From positions 1-41,260 of the forward strand of contig DYMU01000024.1 of the NCBI GenBank assembly GCA_020721445.1: a DNA stretch of 41,260 bases. Reading direction: 5' to 3'. The notes beneath the pieces are model-generated. The model was not told the DNA's origin. It made no database searches and was given only the letters and a program-made list of their open reading frames with translations. The position numbers and the translations under genes were made by a program. This document shows, piece after piece, positions 28,276-36,895 of this stretch; position 1 is the stretch's first letter, and every line of letters starts with the position of its first letter. The DNA comes from Gemmobacter nectariphilus. GTDB taxonomy: Bacteria > Pseudomonadota > Alphaproteobacteria > Rhodobacterales > Rhodobacteraceae.

Positions 28276-29064
28276 TCAGCCATGCGCGGCCTCCTTGATC
28301 TTGTTCTTCAGGCCGGTGCCCAGATAGGCCTCGATCACCCGCTCGTCGTTCTTGACCTCGTCCACCGTGCCCTGCGCCAGCACCCGGCCTTCGGCCATGC
28401 AGATCACCGGGTTGCACAACCGGGCGATGAAATCCATGTCATGTTCGATGACGCAGAACGTATAGCCGCGCTCGGCGTTCAGCCGCAGGATGGCATCGCC
28501 GATGGTGTTCAACAGCGTGCGGTTCACCCCGGCACCCACCTCATCCAGAAACACGATCTTGGCATCGACCATCATGGTGCGGCCCAGTTCCAGCAGCTTT
28601 TTCTGCCCGCCACTGATCTGGCTGGCCTTCTGGTCGGCCAGATGGTCGATGGTCAGAAATCGCAACACCTCATGTGCCTTGTCGCGCAAACGGTCTTCCT
28701 CGGCCCGCACCGCGGCGTGGCGGAACCAGGCATTCCACAGCACTTCGCCCATCTGCGCGCCGGGCACCATCATCAGGTTCTCGACGCAGGACATCGAGCC
28801 GAATTCGTGCGCGATCTGAAAGGTGCGCAAAAGACCCTTGTGGAACAGCACATGCGGCGGCAGGCCGGTGATGTCTTCGCCCGCCATCCGCACCGTGCCG
28901 CTGGTCGGCTTCAACCGCCCCGCCACCACGTTGAACAAGGTGGTCTTGCCCGCGCCATTCGGGCCGATCAGCCCGGTGATCGAGCCGGTTTCAATGCGCA
29001 ACGACGCGCCATCCACGGCGCGAAACCCGCCGAAATGGCGGTGCAGGCAGTCAACCTCGATCAT
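28276..29064 (-). CDS. livG: ABC transporter ATP-binding protein LivG
   Basis: The 262-aa ATPase has Walker A GPNGAGKTT, LLRTFQIAHEF after the Q-loop, signature ISGGQKKLLELGRTM, and switch His in VIEHDMDFI. Walker B is IVFLDEVGAG; most LivG proteins have DEP-AG here, so the proline is replaced, but the catalytic Glu is kept. The start at 29064 (MIEVDCLHRHFGGF) follows aagggg at normal spacing. It is the first ATPase after the binding-protein gene. Confidence 0.94.
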   Translation of the reverse strand: MIEVDCLHRHFGGFRAVDGASLRIETGSITGLIGPNGAGKTTLFNVVAGRLKPTSGTVRMAGEDITGLPPHVLFHKGLLRTFQIAHEFGSMSCVENLMMVPGAQMGEVLWNAWFRHAAVRAEEDRLRDKAHEVLRFLTIDHLADQKASQISGGQKKLLELGRTMMVDAKIVFLDEVGAGVNRTLLNTIGDAILRLNAERGYTFCVIEHDMDFIARLCNPVICMAEGRVLAQGTVDEVKNDERVIEAYLGTGLKNKIKEAAHG

Positions 29065-29133
29065 CCCGTATCCCCTTGGTCCGCCGTCATTGATCCAGGT
29101 GTTTCCCGGTGCGGCGGATTTCTTGCAATGCAA

Positions 29134-29156
29134 CGGCCCGGGGATCGCCCGGGCCG
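29134..29156 (-). terminator. Intercistronic hairpin between binding protein and livG
   Basis: CGGCCCGGG (29134-29142) pairs perfectly with CCCGGGCCG (29148-29156). It lies 27 bases after the binding-protein stop. Such stems after a binding-protein gene commonly cause partial termination or protect the upstream mRNA, giving more binding protein than permease. There is no T tract, so full termination is unlikely. Confidence 0.6.
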
Positions 29157-29182
29157 CGCCGATGGCTTGGCTGTGCCGCTGA

Positions 29183-30367
29183 TCAGCGGAACTTGACGGT
29201 TTCGATCTTGCCGTCCTTGATCTCGATCTCGCGGAAGTTGCCCGCAGACTCGCCGCCGCCGATCAACTCGACTGCCGTGGCACCGATATAGTCGATGTCG
29301 GTGCCTGCTGCGATCAGGTCCAGCGCCTTGCCCAATTCGCCCGCAAGGATCGGCTCGCCCGGCGCATTGGCCACGTCCATCACCTTGCCAGACCAGGCTT
29401 TCGAGTCGGACGACCCCGCCGCTGCCATCGAGAGCAGGATCAGCGCTGCCGCATCATAGCTTTCACCGGCATAGGCCGAGCTCGGGTCAAAGCCCGCCGC
29501 CGTGGCCAGGTCCTTGAACAACGCAGCGCCTTGCGAATCCGACCCCGGCAATTGCCCGAACGACCCGTTCAGCCCAGCACCGATATCGGCCACAAGTTGC
29601 TCGCCCACCATGCCGTCGGGCAGCACGAAGGTCGAAAACGCGCCGGCATCCAGCGAGGCCTGGATGATCGACTTGCCACCCTTGTCGGTGTAACCCGCCA
29701 CGACCAGCGCCTCGCCCCCGGCAGATGCCAGCGAGCCGACCTCGGCCGAATAATCGGCCTTGTCGTCATCATGCGGGGCCGAGATCGTGACAGTGCCGCC
29801 AGCGGCGGTGAAGGCTGCGGCAAAGCTGTCGGCCAGTCCCTTGCCATAGTCGTTGTTGGTATAGGTCACGGCGACCGATTTGATGCCTTTTTCCAGGATG
29901 ATATCGGTCATCACCACGCCTTGGCGTGCGTCCGACGGGGCAGTGCGGAAGAACAGACCGTCATCTTCGGCGTCCGTCAGGCCGGGCGAGGTGGCCGAGG
30001 GCGAGATCATCGCCACGCCATTGGCGCGGGCCACGTTTTGCAAGATCGCCCCGGTCACGCCCGAGCAGTCGGCCCCAATGATGGCCTTGACGCCATCGGC
30101 GGTGACAAGCCGTTCGGCCGCGGCCGTTGCGGCAGCCGCGTCAATGCAGGTCGAGTCGGCGCGCACGACGCTGACGGTCGAGCCCGACATGAACTTGCCC
30201 GAGTCGTTGACTTCCTTGATGGCCAGTTCAGCCCCCGCCGCCATGGCCGGGGTGATCGATTCCAGCGGGCCGGTAAAGCCCAGGATGATGCCAACCTTGA
30301 CATCTTCAGCCTGCACAGCCCCGGCAAAAAGGGCGGTTGCAGCCGTGGCAAGAAGCAGCTTTTTCAT
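29183..30367 (-). CDS. Periplasmic substrate-binding protein of LIV-type ABC transporter
   Basis: This 394-aa type I periplasmic binding protein (Peripla_BP_6) begins with a clear Sec signal peptide, MKKLLLATAATALFAGAVQA, cleaved after Ala20. The mature N-terminus EDVKVGIILGFTGPLES and GAELAIKEVNDSG are typical of the Leu/Ile/Val-binding superfamily. Two Cys (DSTCIDAAAA and GADCSGVTG) may form the usual lobe disulfide. GGGAG lies 6 bases before the ATG. As first gene of the cluster it defines what the transporter takes up, but the family covers amino acids, amides, urea and aromatic acids. The dehydrogenase at the other end of the cluster points to an N-methylated compound (inference). Confidence 0.93.
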   Translation of the reverse strand: MKKLLLATAATALFAGAVQAEDVKVGIILGFTGPLESITPAMAAGAELAIKEVNDSGKFMSGSTVSVVRADSTCIDAAAATAAAERLVTADGVKAIIGADCSGVTGAILQNVARANGVAMISPSATSPGLTDAEDDGLFFRTAPSDARQGVVMTDIILEKGIKSVAVTYTNNDYGKGLADSFAAAFTAAGGTVTISAPHDDDKADYSAEVGSLASAGGEALVVAGYTDKGGKSIIQASLDAGAFSTFVLPDGMVGEQLVADIGAGLNGSFGQLPGSDSQGAALFKDLATAAGFDPSSAYAGESYDAAALILLSMAAAGSSDSKAWSGKVMDVANAPGEPILAGELGKALDLIAAGTDIDYIGATAVELIGGGESAGNFREIEIKDGKIETVKFR

Positions 30368-30769
30368 TTTTAACTCCCATGTTGGATCGCAATCCTGCGC
30401 GCGAAATTAGTGGGGCGCGGCGCAAAAGAAAAGCGCCTAATCGCCCCGGGTTTCGCGGGCCGGGGCAGGGGTTGGCGGACCGTCCGGCTGACCTCTGCTT
30501 ACGGTTGCGCAAGGTTGCACAACATCGCTTGGTGCGGCCAAGTGATCCGCCGCAAACGCTGGCAAGATGCCACGGTTCAAGATTTCCGCCTTTCCTCCGA
30601 CAAGGGCTGCCTGACAGGTTAAGACCGAGGGGGGGCAGGACGCCACGCCAGGCAGGCATCGTGGTGCTGACGCAGACCCGCAAGATCGAACGCGCCAGCC
30701 TTGTGCGGCACCCTGTGCTGCGGCGCTGCCTTGGGGCCAGTGTCGGGAACGGCGCATTGGTTTTCCCGC
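30368..30769. other. Divergent region between binding-protein gene and tRNA-Asp
   Basis: About 400 bases without a gene. It holds a tandem 10-bp repeat at 30503-30522 (listed separately), 136-155 bases upstream of the binding-protein start. Open frames here have no recognisable family. The far end carries the tRNA-Asp promoter. Confidence 0.5.
30503..30522. promoter_or_regulatory. Tandem 10-bp repeat, candidate operator for the liv cluster
   Basis: ggttgcgcaa is followed directly by ggttgcacaa, matching at 9 of 10 positions and spaced by about one helical turn. Each contains a near-palindromic TTGCGCAA/TTGCACAA core. The position fits an activator or repressor site for the binding-protein gene. 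No regulator gene is adjacent and no protein can be named. Confidence 0.3.
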
Positions 30770-30798
30770 TTGACGCCCCTCATGGCCGCTTGTATCAG
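30770..30798 (+). promoter_or_regulatory. Sigma-70-type promoter of tRNA-Asp
   Basis: TTGACG (30770-30775) and TATCAG (30793-30798) are separated by exactly 17 bases. Transcription would start about 30805, a few bases before the mature tRNA at 30811. Confidence 0.75.
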
Positions 30799-30810
30799 CC
30801 GATCCATCGC

Positions 30811-30887
30811 GCGGTGGTAGCTCAGTTGGTTAGAGTACCGGCCTGTCACGCCGGGGGTCGCGGGTTCGAGCCCCGTCCACCGCGCCA
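30811..30887 (+). tRNA. tRNA-Asp (anticodon GTC)
   Basis: A 77-nt tRNA. The acceptor gcggtgg (30811-30817) pairs with ccaccgc (30877-30883). Discriminator G, an aspartate identity base, precedes an encoded CCA. Anticodon loop ctgtcac gives GTC, and the D-arm (tagctcagttggttagag) and T-arm (gggttcgagccc) are canonical. Confidence 0.97.
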
Positions 30888-30946
30888 TTTCCCTCATAGG
30901 CACCTGTTGAAACCTGTGGTAAGGCCTGCCGCAAACCGGAGCCGTG

Positions 30947-31174
30947 ATGAACATCCTTGACCAGATTCCCCTGCATTTGGCGGTGATCGCGGCGCTGACG
31001 CTGGGTCTGGCGCCGTTCTTTCCCGAGCCGCATATCGTGGAAAAGCTGCGCATGCTGATGCAGGGCACGCTGGTCAAGCCGATGGACATGGCCGATCTGG
31101 CGATGCACGGCCTGCCGTGGCTGGTGCTGCTGGCCAAGCTGATCCGCATGGCCCTGACACGATCGGCCAGCTGA
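30947..31174 (+). CDS. Small conserved membrane protein
   Basis: A 75-aa protein with two hydrophobic segments (IPLHLAVIAALTLGLAPFF and LPWLVLLAKLI) around a conserved central PEPHIVEKLRMLMQGTL and PMDMADLAMHG. Similar short proteins are common in proteobacteria and are sometimes annotated as RND transporter, which their size does not support; the function is unknown. ATG at 30947 is favoured over GTG at 30944 because ggag lies 5 bases upstream of it. Confidence 0.7.
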   Translation: MNILDQIPLHLAVIAALTLGLAPFFPEPHIVEKLRMLMQGTLVKPMDMADLAMHGLPWLVLLAKLIRMALTRSAS

Positions 31175-31213
31175 GGGATTTACGCCGCCATTCTGGTGGT
31201 TTAGCCTGCGATC

Positions 31214-31996
31214 ATGATCTTGCAACACAGCCTGCCCTTTGCCCCTTGGGCCGATCCGCGCACCCGGCGCTTGCCCGGTATCCTGCCGCTGGACATGGCC
31301 GACTGGTTGCGGGTCGATGATGCCTATGCCGCCCAGATGGCGCTGCGCGATGTGCTGATTGCCGAGCGGCCCGGTTCGGTGATTGGCCAGACCGAGATGG
31401 CCAGGGCGGCGGTGGACGAGTTGTTCGAGTTTACCCTTGCACACCTGCCCGACGGGTTTTCGCGCAAAGGCCCCGGCGTTGTTCGGCCCGATGGCACCAA
31501 GGTCACGCTGGACCCGGCGCAACCGCTGCACACCTTTGGTCGGTTGGTGCAGGAAGACCTGTGCCTGATGCAAGAGGATGGTGCGGGCGAACATCTGTTG
31601 TCGGCGGCGGTGCTGTGCTTTCCGGCGGGCTGGCTGCTGGCGGAAAAGCTGGGCCGCCCGATGATGCGCATCCACGCGCCGGTCGGGAAGTATACCGAAG
31701 ATGTCGGGCGTCGGGTGCAGCGCCTGCTGGATGCGGTGCGGGTTGAGACCCCCCTGTGGCGGGCCAACGCGCACCATTCCCGCGCGCCCCTGTTCAACCC
31801 GCAATCGGAAACCACAGCCAAAGAGTCGGTCGCCGAAGGCGAAATGCCCTTTGTCCGGTCGGAACGGCAATGTCTGGTCCGGCTGCCGCACAGCCGGGCG
31901 GTGGTGTTCTCGATCCACACCTATCTGGTGCGCCGGACCGATCTGACGCCCGATCAGGCGGTGGCGTTGGAGTCGTTTCCGCTGCATCGCGCCTGA
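31214..31996 (+). CDS. DUF3445 family, heme-dependent oxidative N-demethylase-like protein
   Basis: The 260-aa protein matches DUF3445, which includes the alpha subunit of heme-dependent oxidative N-demethylase (HODM), an enzyme that removes methyl groups from dimethylamine-type substrates. Conserved stretches are GVVRPDG, LHTFGRLVQEDLCLMQ, CFPAGWLLAEKLGRPM followed by RIHAPVG, FVRSERQCLVRLPHS and SIHTYLVR. The flavin and ferredoxin subunits that complete HODM are not adjacent, so this is a stand-alone member with unproven activity. It lies about 850 bases from the LIV/dehydrogenase cluster on the other strand. Confidence 0.8.
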   Translation: MILQHSLPFAPWADPRTRRLPGILPLDMADWLRVDDAYAAQMALRDVLIAERPGSVIGQTEMARAAVDELFEFTLAHLPDGFSRKGPGVVRPDGTKVTLDPAQPLHTFGRLVQEDLCLMQEDGAGEHLLSAAVLCFPAGWLLAEKLGRPMMRIHAPVGKYTEDVGRRVQRLLDAVRVETPLWRANAHHSRAPLFNPQSETTAKESVAEGEMPFVRSERQCLVRLPHSRAVVFSIHTYLVRRTDLTPDQAVALESFPLHRA

Positions 31997-32073
31997 CAAG
32001 ACACGTGTTGGCCGGCCCGTATTGCCGTTTTGGATTGAAGGTCTGCGGGCCGGACCGACCGCCTCAGGCGCGC

Positions 32074-32104
32074 AAAACAAATGGGCGCCCCAAGGGGCGC
32101 CCAT
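32074..32104 (-). terminator. Rho-independent terminator of glnA
   Basis: An 11-bp perfect stem (atgggcgcccc / ggggcgcccat, 32081-32104). Reading on the minus strand it is followed by TTGTTTT. It lies 22 bases past the glnA stop. Confidence 0.9.
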
Positions 32105-32125
32105 GGCAAGGGTCAGTGGCTGGCC

Positions 32126-33535
32126 TCAGCAGGAGTAATACATCGCGTATTCAATGGGGTGCGGCGTATGCTCATAGGCATAGACCTCTTCCCATTTCAG
32201 CGCCATGTAGCCTTCAAGCTGGTCCTTGGTGAACACGTCACCGGCCAACAGGAAGTCCATGTCCTTTTCCAGCTCTTCCAGTGCTTCGCGCAAGCTGCCG
32301 CAAACGGTGGGGATCGCGGCCAGTTCTTCGGGCGGCAGATCATACAGATCCTTGTCTGAGGCCGGGCCCGGGTCGATCTTGTTCTTGATGCCATCCAGAC
32401 CAGCCATCAGCAGGCCCGCAAAGGCCAGATAAGGGTTTGCCGCCGGATCGGGGAAGCGGGCTTCCACGCGCTTGGCTTTCGGCGATTCCGTCCACGGAAT
32501 ACGAACGCAGCCCGAGCGGTTGCGGGCCGAATAGGCGCGCAGAACCGGGGCTTCAAAGCCGGGGATCAGGCGCTTGTAGCTGTTGGTCGCCGGGTTGGTC
32601 AGCGCGTTCAGCGCCTTGGCATGCTTCAGGATGCCGCCGATGAAATACAGCGCCTCTTGGCTGAGGTCAGCATATTTGTCGCCGGCAAACAGCGGCTTGC
32701 CGTCTTTCCAGATCGACATGTTGACGTGCATGCCACTGCCGTTGTCGCCCTTCATGGGCTTGGGCATGAAGGTCACGGTCTTGCCATAGGCGGCCGCGAC
32801 GTTGTGGATGACGTATTTGTATTTCTGGATGTTGTCGGCCTGTTCGGTCAGGCCACCGAAGATCATGCCCAATTCGTGCTGGCAGGTCGCGACCTCGTGG
32901 TGGTGCTTGTCGACCTTGATGCCCATGCGCTTCATCGTCGACAGCATTTCGCCGCGAATATCCTGCGCCTCGTCGATCGGGTTGACCGGGAAATAGCCGC
33001 CCTTGTGGGCCGCGCGGTGGGCAAGGTTGCCACCTTCCATCTCGGTGTCGGTGTTCCAGGCGGCAGCCTCGGCGTCGATCTGGAACGACACTTTCTGCGG
33101 GCTGACCTGATACCGCACGTCATCGAACAGGAAGAACTCGGCTTCCGGCCCGCAATAGAACGCATCACCAATGCCAGACGACTTGAGGTAAGCCTCGGCC
33201 TTCAGCGCGGTGCCGCGCGGGTCGCGGCTGTAGGGCTCGCCGGTGTCGGGTTCGACCACGGTGCAATGCACGCACATGGTTTTTTCGGCATAGAACGGGT
33301 CGATATAGACCGACGTGGCATCGGGGATCAGTTTCATGTCGGACTGATCAATCGACTTCCAGCCTGCGATCGACGAGCCGTCGAACATGAAGCCTTCCTC
33401 GAAGAAGTCTTCGTCCACCAGATCTGCCACCAAGGTGACGTGCTGGAGTTTGCCTTTGACGTCGGTGAAGCGGATGTCGACATAATCGACCTCTTCATCC
33501 TTCATCAGTTTCAGAGCATTCTTGACTGCGCTCAT
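32126..33535 (-). CDS. glnA: Glutamine synthetase, type I
   Basis: GlnA condenses glutamate and ammonia with ATP to glutamine. From the ATG at 33535 it is 469 aa, the usual GSI length; AAAGG lies 7 bases upstream. A longer start at 33580 would add a Lys-rich stretch of 15 residues. Visible are [18 protein letters not shown], the [10 protein letters not shown] metal-binding strand, the ATP-binding [25 protein letters not shown], and the adenylylation loop [11 protein letters not shown] with Tyr398, so activity is probably controlled by GlnE. It follows glnB by 65 bases in the standard glnBA arrangement. Confidence 0.98.
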   Translation of the reverse strand: MSAVKNALKLMKDEEVDYVDIRFTDVKGKLQHVTLVADLVDEDFFEEGFMFDGSSIAGWKSIDQSDMKLIPDATSVYIDPFYAEKTMCVHCTVVEPDTGEPYSRDPRGTALKAEAYLKSSGIGDAFYCGPEAEFFLFDDVRYQVSPQKVSFQIDAEAAAWNTDTEMEGGNLAHRAAHKGGYFPVNPIDEAQDIRGEMLSTMKRMGIKVDKHHHEVATCQHELGMIFGGLTEQADNIQKYKYVIHNVAAAYGKTVTFMPKPMKGDNGSGMHVNMSIWKDGKPLFAGDKYADLSQEALYFIGGILKHAKALNALTNPATNSYKRLIPGFEAPVLRAYSARNRSGCVRIPWTESPKAKRVEARFPDPAANPYLAFAGLLMAGLDGIKNKIDPGPASDKDLYDLPPEELAAIPTVCGSLREALEELEKDMDFLLAGDVFTKDQLEGYMALKWEEVYAYEHTPHPIEYAMYYSC

Positions 33536-33600
33536 CATGCTGCCTTTCTTTTTAGCGTGCTTGTCTTTGGATTTTGCCATTCCGGGGTCTGCTTTCCGGA

Positions 33601-34089
<489 letters not shown>

Positions 34090-34112
34090 TTAAGAATGAT
34101 TTGGGGCAGGGA

Positions 34113-35990
34113 ATGACCGAACTTCTGACATCTGCCCAAATGCGCGGCATCGAGGCCGAAGCAATCGCCAGTGGTCAGGTCAGCGGACTGGAGTTGATGG
34201 AGCGCGCCGGGCGTGGCGTGGTTCAGGCGATCCTTGACGAATGGCGGGAGTTGGCCTTGGCCCGGGGCGGGGGCGCTGCCCAATCCATTAAAGACGGGGG
34301 CGCTGCCCCCGCACCCCCGGGGTATTTGGGCCAAGAGGAAATGCGGGCACCAAGGGCGATGGTGCTGTGTGGGCCGGGCAACAACGGCGGTGACGGGTTT
34401 GTGGTGGCGCGGTTGCTGGCAGAGCGGGGGTGGTCTGTGCGGGTTCTGGCGGCGGCAAAGGCCGACGTCCTGCCGCGCGATGCCGCGATCAATGCGTGGC
34501 GCTGGTTTGCCTATGGGCCGGTGGAGCCTTTGACCGAAGCTGCGTTGCGCAGCGGGCCTGCAAGTGACCTTTATGTTGATGCGATTTTCGGCACGGGGTT
34601 GACGCGGCCACCCGAGGGTGAGGTTGCGCGGGTGTTGAGCCATATCGGCGGGCGCAATGGGGACAATGCCTATTACACGCCGCGCCTGGTTGCGATTGAT
34701 GCGCCGTCTGTGCTGTGTCTGGACAGCGGGCGCAGCCTGCTGCGCGCAGGCGGCTATCTGCCCCGCGCCCGTTTGACGGTGACCTTTGACAGCCTCAAGG
34801 TGGGCCATGTGCTGGCTGAGGGGCCCGCGCTGTGCGGTCGGGTCGCGGTTGTTGACATTGGTATCGAACCGTGGCGGCGGATGACCAAACTCAGACGGGG
34901 GCCATCGCGGCAATGGATGGGTGCGGTCAAACGGGTCGGGTTGGGGTTGGTTGGGCCAGGGGATGAGGGCGAACCGTTTGCCCTCATGCACCCCGGTAGC
35001 TTTCGGGCGAAAATGCTGTCCAAGGCCGGGTGGGTCGAGGATCACAAGGCCCACAAGTTCAGCCATGGTCATGCGCTGGTTTTGGGCGGTGGCGCGGGCC
35101 GCGGTGGGGCGGCGCGGTTGGCGGCGCGCGGCGCGCTGCGGGTTGGGGCGGGGCTGGTGACGCTGGGGTGTCCGCCGGACGCGTTCGCCGAAAACGCCGC
35201 GCGGCTGGATGCGGTGATGCTGCGCGAAATGGCGGATGCGGCGGCTTTGGCGCGGGTGCTGGCGGACCGGCGGATCACCGCGCTGTGCCTTGGGCCGGGG
35301 ATGGGGACGGGGCTGCGCGAACGGCGGTTGGTGGCGGCGGCGCTTGGTCTTGATGCCGAGCGCCCCCCACCCCTGACCCCTCCCCACAAGGGGGAGGGGA
35401 GTCGCAAAACGGCTGGCGTGCTTGCTACGGCAAAGGTCCGGGTGCCTCGCCTCCCCCTCGTGGGGAGGGGCAGGGGGTGGGGGGCGCGGCAGATGGTTCT
35501 TGACGCCGATGCGCTGGCGATCTTGTCGCAGCGCGCGGATTTGTTCGCGGCATTGCACCCCGATTGCGTCCTGACCCCGCACGCCGGGGAGTTCGCGCGG
35601 CTGTTCCCGGATATTGCGGCCAAGCTGGAGGAGCCGGCGACCAAAGGCCCCGCCTATTCCAAGGTCGATGCCACGCGCGAGGCGGCGGCGCGGGCGGGAT
35701 GTGTGGTGCTGTTCAAGGGGCCGGATACGGTGATCGCTGACCAGAAGGGACGCTGTGCCATCAACTCGGCGCATGATGACCGGGCGGCACCCTGGCTTGC
35801 GACCGCCGGGTCAGGGGATGTGCTGGCCGGCTTCATTGCCGGGTTGATGGCGCGCGGTTTCGCCCCGTTCGACGCGGCCTGCACGGGCGCGTGGCTGCAT
35901 GTCGAATGTGCGCTGTCATTTGGTCCCGGCCTGATTGCCGAGGATTTGCCGGAGGAACTGCCAGCGGCGTTTCGCGCGCTGGGGCTGTAG
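34113..35990 (+). CDS. nnr: Bifunctional NAD(P)H-hydrate epimerase / ADP-dependent dehydratase
   Basis: Nnr repairs damaged NAD(P)HX. The 625-aa protein has an N-terminal epimerase (YjeF_N) domain with GPGNNGGDGFVVARLL and DAIFGTGLTR, and a C-terminal ribokinase-like dehydratase domain (YjeF_C) with KFSHGHALVLGG, LTPHAGEFARLF and TAGSGDVLAGFIAG (Asp569). It is longer than typical (about 500-515 aa) because two repeat elements sit in the frame: residues about 51-77, just before the epimerase nucleotide loop, and about 416-458, in the dehydratase domain. Both read through without stops, and catalytic motifs beyond them are intact. Start at 34113 (MTELLTSAQMRGIEAEA) follows ggcaggga. Position beside glnBA is common in this group. 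Confidence 0.93.
   Translation: MTELLTSAQMRGIEAEAIASGQVSGLELMERAGRGVVQAILDEWRELALARGGGAAQSIKDGGAAPAPPGYLGQEEMRAPRAMVLCGPGNNGGDGFVVARLLAERGWSVRVLAAAKADVLPRDAAINAWRWFAYGPVEPLTEAALRSGPASDLYVDAIFGTGLTRPPEGEVARVLSHIGGRNGDNAYYTPRLVAIDAPSVLCLDSGRSLLRAGGYLPRARLTVTFDSLKVGHVLAEGPALCGRVAVVDIGIEPWRRMTKLRRGPSRQWMGAVKRVGLGLVGPGDEGEPFALMHPGSFRAKMLSKAGWVEDHKAHKFSHGHALVLGGGAGRGGAARLAARGALRVGAGLVTLGCPPDAFAENAARLDAVMLREMADAAALARVLADRRITALCLGPGMGTGLRERRLVAAALGLDAERPPPLTPPHKGEGSRKTAGVLATAKVRVPRLPLVGRGRGWGARQMVLDADALAILSQRADLFAALHPDCVLTPHAGEFARLFPDIAAKLEEPATKGPAYSKVDATREAAARAGCVVLFKGPDTVIADQKGRCAINSAHDDRAAPWLATAGSGDVLAGFIAGLMARGFAPFDAACTGAWLHVECALSFGPGLIAEDLPEELPAAFRALGL
34263..34343 (+). repeat. Dispersed Rhodobacteraceae-type repeat, copy 4, inside nnr
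   Basis: A truncated half (gcgggggcgctgccc, 34267-34281) is followed by a full copy: gggggcgctgccccc hairpin, gcacccccggggtatttgg, then gccaagaggaaatg. It is in frame within nnr and encodes an Ala/Gly/Pro-rich peptide containing DGGAAPAPPGYLGQEE. Same orientation as the gene. Confidence 0.75.
35360..35487 (+). repeat. 128-bp palindromic element inside nnr
   Basis: Left arm 35360-35386 and right arm 35461-35487 are 27-base inverted repeats that differ only at three central positions; each arm starts with gcgccccccacccc on its own strand. Each arm also folds on itself with the adjacent bases (cccctcccc-acaa-gggggagggg on the left; cctcccc-ctcg-tggggagg on the right). The element is translated in frame as PPPLTPPHKGEG ... 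PLVGRGRGWG, a peptide pattern typical of GC-rich proteobacterial palindromic repeats. It resembles a MITE or a Rickettsia-type palindromic element in behaviour. Confidence 0.85.
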
Positions 35991-36004
35991 CCCAAAATGA
36001 CAAA

Positions 36005-36023
36005 GGCCGCCCATCAGGCGGCC
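36005..36023. terminator. Terminator between nnr and the Hint-like gene
   Basis: ggccgcc-catca-ggcggcc forms a perfect 7-bp stem between the convergent stops. On the minus strand it is followed by tttgtcatttt, so it best serves the Hint-like gene; it may also end nnr. Confidence 0.7.
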
Positions 36024-36048
36024 AGTCGGTGGGCAATGAAAGAAAACC

Positions 36049-36555
36049 TCAGGCGTCGGTCAGCGCCGTTTCGCAGCCCAGTTCCAGACCGGCGGCATAG
36101 ATCACCTGCGCAGCGTCAAAGCGCAGGGTGACGATGCGGGCCTCGGCCAGCACTTCGGCGCGGATGTATTCGCCATCGATCAGACGTTCTGCCGCGATCA
36201 CCGCCTGATCGACCCCGGCAAGCGCCTTGGCGCGCCAGTCACGGATCAGGATCGGCTGCGTGGGCGACACAACGGTATCCGCAGCCGGGCGGTCCTTGCC
36301 AAGCACGCCTTCGCAGATGCGGATCACACGCGCATTGCTGACCACGGCAATTTCAACCGCCGTGACAACCCGCGCTCCGGCGCGGGTGATGACGCGGTCC
36401 CCGGGCGAGACAAACTCAACTGGCACAGCGCCCATAAGCGTCAGGATCGTGGTGCCAGCGGCGATGCCGCAGATGGGCATCTCGGTTCCGGCATTGATGG
36501 TGCCTGCTGCCGTGCCAAGGGTCATTTCTGCCAAGATGATCTCCAGTGCCGCCAT
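36049..36555 (-). CDS. Small stand-alone Hint-like protein (degenerate active site)
   Basis: The 168-aa protein looks like an isolated Hint domain related to those of the two RTX proteins. [16 protein letters not shown] (Cys29) parallels [28 protein letters not shown] parallels [29 protein letters not shown] parallels LSPNHRLLVAND but with Gln100 in place of His; and [20 protein letters not shown] parallels HFMFDQHEVVLSNGAWTES with both histidine and glutamate lost. There are no RTX repeats and no signal peptide. The fold is an inference from aligned motifs. If right, the first Cys is kept but the general-base histidines are not, so self-cleavage is unlikely. GAGG lies 8 bases before the ATG at 36555; a GTG one codon earlier is possible. 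Confidence 0.6.
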   Translation of the reverse strand: MAALEIILAEMTLGTAAGTINAGTEMPICGIAAGTTILTLMGAVPVEFVSPGDRVITRAGARVVTAVEIAVVSNARVIRICEGVLGKDRPAADTVVSPTQPILIRDWRAKALAGVDQAVIAAERLIDGEYIRAEVLAEARIVTLRFDAAQVIYAAGLELGCETALTDA

Positions 36556-36787
36556 CACATCTGCCTCGGTTTTTTTTAAGAAAGATTATGGCAGCATCGC
36601 GGCACAAGCGAGACATTGTTGGACGCAATCGTGGCATTTTTCCTTACAAGTGTCGCTATTCCCACGGCCGGCACGGCGGATTTTTTCCTCTCGCATCCCG
36701 CGCGGGGCTTTGTTAGAAGGGCGCGGAAAATCAGGGTGCGTGCGTGTCCGGCCTTTGGGCAGGGGGCGGGTGTGCTTTGGGCAATTT

Positions 36788-36872
36788 GCGGGTGTGGCGA
36801 AATTGGCAGACGCACCAGATTTAGGTTCTGGCGCCGAAAGGCGTGGGGGTTCAAGTCCCTCCACCCGCACCA
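36788..36872 (+). tRNA. tRNA-Leu (anticodon TAG)
   Basis: An 85-nt class II tRNA. Acceptor gcgggtg (36788-36794) pairs with cacccgc (36862-36868), then discriminator A and encoded CCA. Anticodon loop tttaggt gives TAG (codon CUA and others by wobble), with a long variable arm and T-loop gggttcaagtccc. It lies 23 bases before the trigger-factor start, so the two may share a transcript. Confidence 0.97.
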
Positions 36873-36895
36873 CAGTGATCAAGAAGGACGATACC

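Noticed and set aside
30947-31174. Annotation of the 75-aa protein as an RND transporter
   Set aside because: RND pumps are about 1000 residues with twelve helices; this protein has only two hydrophobic segments.
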